Shown here piece after piece: positions 55,999 through 64,000 of a stretch of DNA of 64,000 nucleotides (positions within the stretch are counted from its first letter, which is position 1; the number at the start of each line of letters is the position of its first letter). Origin of the DNA: Hypericum androsaemum (lineage: Eukaryota > Streptophyta > Magnoliopsida > Malpighiales > Hypericaceae). The stretch spans positions 7,775,176 through 7,839,175 of the forward strand of contig OZ023187.1 in the NCBI GenBank assembly GCA_963995505.1. Reading direction: 5' to 3'. The notes beneath the pieces are model-generated. The model was not told where the DNA came from and ran no database searches. It was given only the letters and a program-made list of their open reading frames with translations. A program made the translations under genes and the position numbers.

Positions 55999-56294
55999 TT
56001 CTTGTTAGATATTACTAAAGCTTTGCTCACTTAAAGTTTGGTTAAATTAGCAGCTTACATAGTGTAGCTCAATTTTACCCTTCAAAATTCTTAGTAAGTG
56101 ATGTCTAATCTGAATGCATTTGGTGTGTGAGTGTTATATTTCTACTACGATTAATTGTTCTTGTATTTTCACGCATAATAGGCATCTTAGTGAAATTCAT
56201 ACCATAGTCTTTCAGTTCTTGCTTCATCCATAGAAGATAAATAGAGCAACTTCTAGCCATGTATTCAGCTTCCGCCGCTGATAGAGCTTCTTAA
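55999..56294 (-). pseudogene. Decayed copia RNase H fragment, copy 2
   Basis: Counterpart of 10,850-11,137, with the same AAEAEYMARSCS and LLWMKQELKDYG traces on the minus strand and nearly identical sequence. It carries the uninterrupted MULE target at its 3' edge. Confidence 0.55.
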
Positions 56295-56557
56295 TACTAT
56301 AAACTTGTCGGTTGTTTACCCACAGCAATATTTTTTGTCCTTCGGTAATTTTGTAATTTTCTAGATAGCGGTATTTTTGACTTTTAAAACAACGTCTTAC
56401 CAAAAAAGTTGTCAAAATTTAGGTCTACTTGTCTTTTAATTTTGTAATTTTTAAGGTAGCGGTATTTTCTACCGCTTGGTTATTGGTAGGTAGTTTATTG
56501 GTAGAAAGATATCGGTACTAGGTAGTTAACGAAATGGCTTCAAAGCATGCAATGGAG

Positions 56558-56961
56558 TGTTAGGAATTTAGTAACGTAGAGAACAAAATACGCAAAGAAT
56601 ATGGACATAAGAGATTACGTGGTTCTGCCTAATGCCTACGTTCACGAAGAAAAAGGAGAACTTTTAGGGATGTATCCGAGTCACAAAGCCATACAAAACT
56701 CTTGGGTAACACATCTTTATATTATAGACGAACCCTTAGAGTACAATAAACCTATCTAGGTCATCCTAGGAATCTAAAACAAGAGTCCGAGTAAAATAGA
56801 AAATGGCTGTCAGCACTACCTAATGGTCGTCAGGGTCCTAGCGGCCGCCAGGTCCCGAAATCAGCTACATTCTGAAACACCCCTAGCATTCACTAGGGGG
56901 CTAGCGGTCGCTAGCTCCACCTGACTTTTCCACCATTGCTTTTTCTCGACACTTCCCAACA
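56558..56961 (-). repeat. Element D' 3' LTR
   Basis: 404 bp. The hairpins seen in D are present with small changes (tagcggccgcca, accccctag/ctaggggg in shortened form). Confidence 0.88.
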
Positions 56962-58019
56962 ATCTCCACCTTGGAAAAAAAATATCTCTTGCGAAGTACC
57001 ATGAAGCTCAACCAAAACTTCAACAAACTCCACCTTCATAAAATATCGTCCCATGAAAAACCAAGAGAACTTGAGAAACCAAACCGATTCTACCGACTCC
57101 ACCTTGAACTATAGATAACAACCATCAACAAGACCATCTCGAGGCTAGCACTTTAGGCGCTCTTATACTAGACTGTTGTCTAATATGTGAGCCCCCAGAC
57201 TGCTAGTTTATGGATTCAGCTGGGTTAGCTGACAGACGACGCTTCTCTAGCCTAATGGCTGAGGACGTCACTCCGACTGCCCGATTTGTGAGATCCAGCG
57301 GAGTAGGAGATAGAGTTATCAGTATCTCCTTTGGTCTCTTGATCAAAGGATCCCACCATTTTGACTGCCCAGTTTATGGGTCTAGCAAGGGTAGGTCGTA
57401 GGGTTTGGTTGGACTTGTACACTCTTTTTTCATATTTATGGAGATCTTTTCTCTGCCTAAAAAAAAAGACCATCTCGACTTTCTCTCTACCTTTTGTTTA
57501 ATCACTCGGAGTCAGTCCCCAAGCTCAAGTCTCCGAGCTTGCTTGACCTATACTCTCCAATCTCCATCAAACTCCAACTAGCAAGTCCACATGCTGAAAC
57601 AACCTTGCGACCAATAGATGCATCCTTTATTTTTTGGTCTGCCCCATGCTCTGCAACCTCAAACTTCTTTTTTGCTGGACCTTCTTGCCTCAAACCAATG
57701 CTACTTGCCATTGCATACAACAGGAAAAATTTTGTTCCACCAAGTAGAACCCTCGACATGCCACGAACTCTACCGTTCGGCCTTGAGTGAGATACCTGAT
57801 TCGCCCATGGTTCTACCAATGGCTTCGCATGCCCAATGCCAAACCTAACCAACACCTTTGACATGCACGCCCCTTTAGACAACCATAGCGGGGCCCAGCT
57901 AACCAAGCTTCATTGAGACAACCATGGCTCCTTGCCACCCATGCCTCCACAAAACAACTACAGCTTGCTATCCATGTCTCCACGAATCCTAACTGCACTC
58001 AAACCATTCATGTCAAGCA

Positions 58020-59276
58020 TTTGCTCCCTTATACGAACCAACCTTATATGACCTGAGCTTTACCCCTCTCCATCGGAACCCAAAGATGTGACTCTACCTA
58101 GAACATTGCCCCCCACTAACATGTAGGTATTCCTTGCATCTCTTTCACCTTTCATCACCACCAAGGCATCCTTCTCTACCTCAATTAGCCCGCCTATAAC
58201 CTTATAGTCATACCTGCTACAATCCAAGGCTCCTAATAAGATCCAATTCCTCTCCAACTTTGGAACATGCCTAACCACATACAACTTCATCACGACACCA
58301 TCCCACATCTTGATCTGAATATCACCTATGCTAGTGACTCTACAAGCGAAACCATCACCTATAATCACCATACCTAAATCAATGAACTTGCAGGTGTCGA
58401 ACTATCCTCTCTTAGGCGTCGTGTGAAAGGAATAAACGCTATCCAAAATCCAAGAATCAGAGTGCTTTGGGCCTGACAAAATAGAAAGATAGTCACCATC
58501 CAACCCTTCCGAATAAGAGGTCACATTCATAGAACCCGATCATTTTCCCTCACGATCCTGAGTTCTTCTCGAAAAATCTTTCTTCACGTGCCCTTTTTCT
58601 CAACTTTCGAAGCAATTTCCTTTTAATCTTCTTGGCCACGATTTGGATCTGTTTCCATCTTTTCCTCCACGATCATGGCTACCCCTCACAACAGCCCTAC
58701 TATTTGATCATCTCTGGTTTTCCTCCTTTGATGAAACCCTAGCAAAACACTCGTGATATTCTCCAACACCAGGGACTCTTTTCCCCCAAGTTAGAGTTGT
58801 AACAAAATTTTTGTAGGAGTCCGGTAAGGAATTCAGGAGCAACAATGCCTTATCTTCTTCCTCGAACATAACATCAAACTTTCTCAAGTCGCTCACAAGT
58901 TGACTGAAACTATTAATATGTTAGCTCAAATCCGAGCCCTCCTTCCTCTTGAGCCCGTACAATCTTTGCTTAAGATAAAGTTTGTTCGACAAAGACTTAG
59001 ACATTACCTTGCCTCTAATTTCTTCCATACCTCAGCTGGTGACTCCTCATCCATGACATGATACATCACATTATCCGCAAAGCACAATAAAATTATTGCC
59101 ACCGCCTTGGCCCCCATCTCCTTTCACTCTTGCTCGTCCATCTTCTCAAGCTTCTTCTCCGAGAGTGCGATGACCATCCCTTGTTGCATGAGGAGATCTT
59201 TGACACGCCTTTTCCATAATCCAAAATTTGATGATCCATCGAACTTCACAAGAGCAAACTTTGCATCATCCGACAT
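58020..59276 (-). pseudogene. Copia gag and protease of element D', heavily decayed
   Basis: Parallel to 14,102-15,466 but with more stops and frameshifts. Readable pieces are SDLRKFDVMFEEEDKALLLLNSLPDSYKNF and, from about 58,371 down, GDGFACRVTSIGDIQIKMWDG. The zinc knuckle and protease active site fall in broken sequence. Confidence 0.75.
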
Positions 59277-59302
59277 CCTCCAACCTTAGCTCTGATACCA
59301 CT

Positions 59303-59708
59303 TGTTAGGAATTCAGCAACTTAGAGAATAAAACGTGCAAAAAATATGAACACAAGAGGTTAAATGGTTTGGCTTAATGCCTATGTCCACGGGGAGAAAA
59401 AGAGAACTTTTATTGATGGATCCGAGTCACAAAGCCATACAAAATCCTTGGTTAACATGTCCTTATATAATAGACAAATCTTTAGAGTACACAAAAACTA
59501 TCTAGGTTATTCTATGAGTCCAAAACAAGAGTCTGAGAAAAACAGGAAATGGGTGCCAGCACCACCTAGTGGTCACTAGGGTCCTAGCGGCTGCTAGGTC
59601 CCAAAATTAGCTACATTCTGGAACACCCCCTACTGTTTGCTAGGGGACTAGCGATCGCTAGATCTGCCTGACTTTTCCACCTTTGCTTTTTCTTGACACT
59701 TTCCAACA
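59303..59708 (-). repeat. Element D' 5' LTR
   Basis: 406 bp, beginning tgttagg and ending ttccaaca, both canonical; the corresponding LTR of D has lost its tg start. Confidence 0.88.
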
Positions 59709-60299
59709 TGGAGAGTCGACGTAGGAGGAGCAGAATGGGGAAACCGAAGAGTTGATCGATGTCTGGATGAAAGAATCACCAGTTAGGATAATTTTTGTTC
59801 ATGAGAAGGTGAGGGAGAAGGAAGAGATGGTGGAGAATATTGAAGTTTATTTGGAAGTTCCCTTTCTTTGGAAGCTAAAGGGATATGACGAGCAAGGAGA
59901 GCAAGATAAAGGGAGAGTTGAAGAAAGGGAGAGATACATGTGGAGAATAAGTAAGAATAGGCTAAGAGAGGTACTTCCATGGATAACGCCACCAAAAAAG
60001 CCCCAGGGGAGAGAGTAGGAGAGGAGAAGGGCAAGGCTTAAAGATGGTGAAAGATTAGGTCAGAAGGGAGAACGACCTAATAAGGGAAAGGAAATATTGG
60101 GAACAAGAGGAAGAGGAGATGGAAGGAGACAATGGAAGAAGGTCGTGAAGGGTACAAAAGGTACATGTTTTTGGCCTAATGAAACAAAGGGTAAAAATGA
60201 ATTGACAAAGGCAGAAGATTCGATACATAATTTGAGCCTAAGACATGTACCGAAAGCTGAGGTTATCATCAATGGCTATATGTACTATAGGAGATAGAT

Positions 60300-60809
60300 T
60301 CGGTGCGAGGCCTCACTCTTGATGGACCAGCTCCATGACCATCCCTTATGGAAGAAACAACAAGAGGCATCACTTTTGACGGACCAGCTCCATCACTACT
60401 CAGTAACTGGCTTTCATGATAAGCCAACATTTGGTAATTATTCGACACCCTCTTCTCCACAATGATTTCCAAATAAATCACACTCTTGTACGGTCCTACA
60501 AACATGATCATTGTATGAACCATATTCCTAACATCTCCATCGTTGTCAATAGGCATTTGATGAAATTTTTCTCTGTCAATAGGATTTCTAAATAGCAGCC
60601 TACAAACTTCTTCACCAGGACCAATAGTCTTTTCATATACTTTTGTCAATAACACATCGTAGGAGAAATGTTTATAACACTTGAACTTTTTTTCTGAACC
60701 ACCGATGTAATAAAAACCAATTTCACTGTTGAAGTATATTTCTCCTTCATATTTCAAATTTATTCGTACATTCCGTAAAGCTATTTTTAACACTATAACA
60801 AAAGAAGTG
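60300..60809 (-). pseudogene. MULE transposase N-terminal exon fragment, copy 2
   Basis: One open minus-strand frame encodes LKYEGEIYFNSEIGFYYIGG, KCYKHFSYDVLLTKVYEKTI, RLLFRNPIDREKFHQMPIDN and DGDVRNMVHTMIMF, then VIYLEIIVE. From recall this is the N-terminal (PB1-like) domain that precedes the catalytic domain in plant MuDR-type transposases. No catalytic domain, zinc finger or MULE terminus is nearby, so it is a stranded exon. A SINE-like insertion lies at its 5' edge. It stands opposite to R, tail to tail. Confidence 0.6.
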
Positions 60810-60929
60810 CCAAAGGGCTTGCAGTCCAACGGCACAAGGCGTTGTAATTACCTAGGAGGTCCAAAATTCAAACTTTGTCAATATCATGGTGTAATAATTT
60901 ACCTTTCAAAAAAAAGAAAAATAAAACAT
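60809..60929 (+). mobile_element. tRNA-like SINE insertion, only in copy 2
   Basis: About 120 bp that copy 1 lacks (compare 16,985-17,000). It begins gccaaagggcttgcagtcc, carries a degenerate A box (cttgcagtccaacggc) and B-box-like region (ggtccaaaattcaaac), and ends in an A-rich tail aaaaaaaagaaaaataaaa. Short A-rich flanks could be a target duplication, but they do not match well. Confidence 0.6.
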
Positions 60930-63047
60930 GTTGACACATAATTAGGGTGACATAATCCATCCAATTTAATTGAAATATGCTAATGAATTCAATAGACAAA
61001 TAAACAAGACACATGTTCTTTTCTAATGAAATAGAAATTTTTTTTAGTATTTAATGAACTTATTACTAATCAAATTCCCTCATTAGAAAAATTTTCTAGT
61101 ATCTAGTGAACTTATTTATTACTAATCAAATTCTCTCATTAGAATAATTTTCTAGTATGTAATGAACTTGTTACTAATCAAATTCTCTCTTTTTTTTCTG
61201 ATGAACTAATTTCATGGTGGCATAATCTACTGAATTTGGCATAATTTTCTCATCATCAATGTTCACAAAATAAAATAATTGTCTACTTAATTGAATTGAT
61301 GACAAAGTAATTAAGTAATTTAAAAAAATGTACTTGAGTTAAAGGAAAGGCTTCGGTGGATACATATAGGACCCAGATCGAACTTTGTCCGACAAAAATA
61401 AAATATTTCGACTTGTGACTTATCCGACAAAAATCCAACTTTGTCCAGATTTTGGGGGAGATGATTCTAGATCGAAAATTTTTTTTGATCTCGTTACTCA
61501 GGTTGAAAGTTTTTTTCGACTTGAGACCAAAATCAAAAAGAATCTTTCGACTATGGAAGTCAAAAAAAAATTTCAATTTGGTCCCAAGTCAAAAAAAATT
61601 TTGATCTAGGGTCCCCAGGTCAAAAAAAATGTTCAATATTGAAAAGAGACACTATTCTCTGAATATTTTTAATAGTAACACCATTTTGGTAATAAATTGG
61701 TAGTGTAGCACCATATTGGTAAAAGACCAGAGAAATCGTGGAGACTGGAGAGGCAGTATTCATTAGCGTAATTTTGGACAACATAATAAATGTTGAGGTC
61801 CTACTCATTGAATATATCTGTTTTTCTATGACCATACAAATTTTATTTCGGAAAGTAAACTTTTTTGAGGTCATTTACCTTCCATTTTTTGCTATACCCA
61901 ATATGTATTTGATTGTTAAGAGTAATAAAATCACACTAAAATAACCTAATTTGGATATGAAATTAATTCTCTTAATTATGGCAAGTAGTTGATTGCTTTT
62001 TATGATAGGTAGAAGGTTTATTACCTTGTCTTAACTAGTGAGCTAATTTAAAAATCATTTTGGGCTTGGACATTTGACTATAATTATCTTTATGAATGAC
62101 AGATGTATGACTTTTTATTCAACCTTCCAAATTTTTCATAAATTATAAATAGGTAATAAATTAAATTAATAAGTTTTCATAAGTTTTTCTTAAGTTTGCA
62201 GAGATAAGAACAGTAGTGATATCCCCGCCATCTTCAGACTCAAAGATTCACGTGGCTTGAATGTAACTGGGTTTCTTCATGCCTAATCCTTACTACTTTT
62301 TTTATGCTAATTCAATTAAATTGTGTTTTGAAAAAAATATAATCAAATCAATGTACAACTTTTCAACCACAAATGGGTGAGAATTTTGGAAGCACATAAA
62401 TAGCGGAAATCTCTCACAGATTTATGACTAGGCATAATCATCAAGAAATACCTTTGGAATGTAACAAGATATATTGAATTAGTACCATTTCTTTTAGTTA
62501 TGTAGATAATTTGGGGACAAACTTTTCTTCAAGGGTGAAAAATGTGATAACCTAAAAATTAATTTTGAAAAATAATAGAAAATTTAGTGATTTATAGTAA
62601 TTGAACAAAGTTAGAGTTATTGTTTGCATATATAATTAATTCATTTAACCTTATTTCCTTTCCAAAAAAAATCAAAACCTGATTTCCTTGCTTTTTATGT
62701 TAGGTAGGGGTGGCAATTACACTTTTACCATGCGTCTACCGTGATCTAGACCCGGAAGATTCAAGATATGTTTACTTTGATCGGTTATAGGCTCTGATCC
62801 TACTCTAATCCTTATATTTTAAAAATATAAGCGTACGATTATGAATGTATAAGTTACTGCCGAATTAATCAATTCTTTCAACTATCAAGTAACTATAAAA
62901 AAAATTCTCGGGAAATACTATAAACTTGTTTGTTGTTACCCACGTCGACATTTTCTACCGCTTGGTTATTGGTAGGTAGTTTTTTGTAGAAACATATCGA
63001 TACTATGTAGTTTTTTGGTAGAAATATATCGGTACTACGTAAACGAA
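60930..63047. repeat. Spacer of copy 2, with palindrome array and hAT remnant
   Basis: No gene. Counterpart of 17,000-19,665: the hAT MITE site is empty near 61,220, the palindrome array is at 61,365-61,645, the shared spacer at 61,740-62,700, and a decayed hAT-like end at about 62,704-62,860. A 33-bp stretch (tagttttttggtagaaatat and following bases) is partly duplicated just before R at 63,005-63,040. Confidence 0.65.
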
Positions 63048-63582
63048 ATGGCTTCAAAGCATGCAATGGAGAAGAAGGTTGTCGGGACAGTGACGAGGTC
63101 GACGAGGAAAGTTGCAATGGAGCAGAGTCGGAAACCGAAGAGTTGATCGATGTCTTGAAGAAAGAATCGCCCGTTAGGATAATGTCTGTTCAAGAGAAGG
63201 TGAGAGACGAGGAAGTGGAGGTGGAGAATATTGAAGTTTCTTTGGAAGCTGAAGGGGATATGACGAGAAAGGAGAGCAAGATGAAGGGAGAGTTGAAGAA
63301 AGGGAGGATCAGGAATAGGAAAAAGTTTAGTAGAGAAAAAGGGAGAGATAGAGGTGGAGAATAAGAAAAAAGAGGCTAAGAGTGGTACTTCCATGGATTG
63401 CACCACTGAAGAAGCCCAAGGGGAGAGAGGGGAAGAGCAAGGCTCAAAGAGGGTGAGAGATTAGGTCTGAAGGGAGAACGACCCAAGAAGGGAAAGGGAA
63501 TGTTGGGAACAAGAGGAAGAGGAGAGGGAAGGAGACAATGAAAACAGGTCAGAAGAGTACAAGAGGTACCTGTGTTTGGTCT
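63048..63582 (+). pseudogene. R gene copy 2', interrupted by element H
   Basis: ATG at 63,048 (MASKHAMEKKVVGTV). A second frame, open from 63,143 for 73 codons, carries IDVLKKESPVRIMSVQEKV and VEVENIEVSLEAEGDM. Compared with R copy 2 it lacks about 20 bp near 63,242. Element H enters at 63,583, before the conserved 3' end. Confidence 0.4.
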
Positions 63583-63874
63583 TGTTAGGAATTCAGCAAC
63601 TAGAGAACAAGATCGCACAAAGAACATGGAACAAGAGAATTACGTGGTTCGGCGTAATGCCTACGTCCACGGGGAGAAAGGAGAACTTTTATTGATGAGT
63701 TTCCGAGTTACAAAGCTATACAAAACATTAGGGTAACATGCCTTTATATAGAGGCAAACCCTTGTACATCAAGTAAGCTATTTAGGTCAAATTAGGAGTC
63801 CAAAAGCTAGTCCAAATAGAATAGGAAACAAGTCCACAAATCGTTTCCTCTTTAATTTCTCGACATCTCTAACA
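63583..63874 (-). repeat. Element H 3' LTR
   Basis: 292 bp, with inverted ends tgttag...ctaaca. It resembles the D LTR over the first 200 bp (gaattcagcaac, tacgtccacggggagaaa). Confidence 0.85.
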
Positions 63875-64000
63875 ATCTCCACCTTGGCGAGAAATCATCC
63901 TGTGGACGAACCATGAAGCTCCATCCGAACTTCAACAAACTCCATCTTGATGAAATACCACCACATGAAGAACCATGAGAACTTGAGAAACCAAATCGAC
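63583..64000 (-). mobile_element. Element H: copia retrotransposon, cut by window end
   Basis: One LTR is visible at 63,583-63,874 (292 bp, tgttagg...ctctaaca), followed by a purine-rich tract on the minus strand at 63,875-63,895 (ending ggtggagat). This is therefore the 3' LTR of a minus-strand element that continues beyond the window. The LTR shares its outer parts with D but lacks the hairpin-rich segment. Confidence 0.85.

Larger units (their letters stand above)
56558..59708 (-). mobile_element. Element D': duplicated copy of element D
   Basis: The target duplication tggag lies at 56,553-56,557 and 59,709-59,713. The LTRs are 56,558-56,961 (404 bp) and 59,303-59,708 (406 bp), and the primer site agctctgatacca at 59,288-59,300 is unaltered here. 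It has the same internal deletion as D. Position and structure show it was copied with the chromosome segment and did not insert independently. Confidence 0.92.
56534..60297 (+). pseudogene. R gene copy 1', split by element D'
   Basis: ATG at 56,534 opens MASKHAME and is interrupted after 24 bases by D'. The remainder, 59,709-60,297, is the best-open R segment: one frame of about 180 codons (TEELIDVWMKESPVRI, VENIEVYLEVPFLWKLKGYD, RISKNRLREVLPWITPP) with a single TAG at 60,016-60,018, ending VPKAEVIINGYMYYRR. No domain recognised; strongly charged. Confidence 0.45.
55826..63582. repeat. Segmental duplication, copy 2
   Basis: This segment is collinear with copy 1 and lacks the A/B/C nest, the MULE and the hAT MITE, so it preserves their empty target sites (tgcgc at 55,927-55,931, tactataaa at 56,295-56,303, and a single ggcataat near 61,220). 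Its own later changes are a SINE-like insertion at about 60,809-60,929 and element H beginning at 63,583. Element D' is shared with copy 1 and therefore predates the duplication. Confidence 0.85.

Overview
This is a repeat-dense piece of a flowering-plant nuclear chromosome, probably a eudicot; the species cannot be read from it. Evidence: AT-rich spacer with spliceable introns and TATA boxes, plant Ty1/copia and Ty3/gypsy LTR elements primed by initiator-Met tRNA, MULE and hAT DNA transposons, a plant TPLATE-complex gene fragment and ULTRAPETALA-like (SAND domain) genes. I see no prokaryotic or organellar feature.

Layout. (1) 1-20,230 and 55,826-63,582 are two copies of one segmental duplication, called copy 1 and copy 2. 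In copy 1 a small gypsy derivative (A, 114-10,767) holds a copia element (B, 272-9,721), which holds another copia element (C, 3,090-8,428). Each insertion has a 5-bp target duplication. Copy 2 keeps the empty site of A. Copy 1 also carries a gene-capturing MULE (11,146-12,493) and an hAT MITE (17,279-17,838). Both copies share a copia derivative (D, D') sitting in the first codons of a repeated charged-protein gene that I call R. (2) 19,600-35,850 holds R and V units placed tail to tail. V is an unidentified multi-exon gene on the minus strand. One V copy contains a large inverted duplication, and the other has an hAT element between its TATA box and start codon. A solo LTR, a second hAT element and a truncated gypsy element add further insertions. 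(3) 35,853-42,193 is a nearly intact copia element (E) with 0.95-kb LTRs. (4) 42,200-55,460 is an array of three similar units, each with an ULTRAPETALA-like gene on the minus strand (U1 broken, U2 truncated, U3 intact), separated by long shared non-coding blocks and MULE-type MITEs. (5) Copy 2 of the duplication follows, and the window ends inside a further copia element (H).

How it fits together: the non-transposon content is a family of gene-like units (R, V, U) that share promoters and spacer. V and U share an N-terminal coding segment but differ after it, so the array appears to have grown by duplication and exon shuffling while transposons broke individual copies. The best candidate for a working gene is U3: start codon, GT-AG intron, stop codon and TATA box are all present, and it encodes about 113 residues that keep the SAND-like half of ULTRAPETALA and lack its C-terminal half. 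The most notable transposon is the MULE, which carries a diverged exon fragment that I read as the muniscin-like subunit (TML) of the TPLATE complex.
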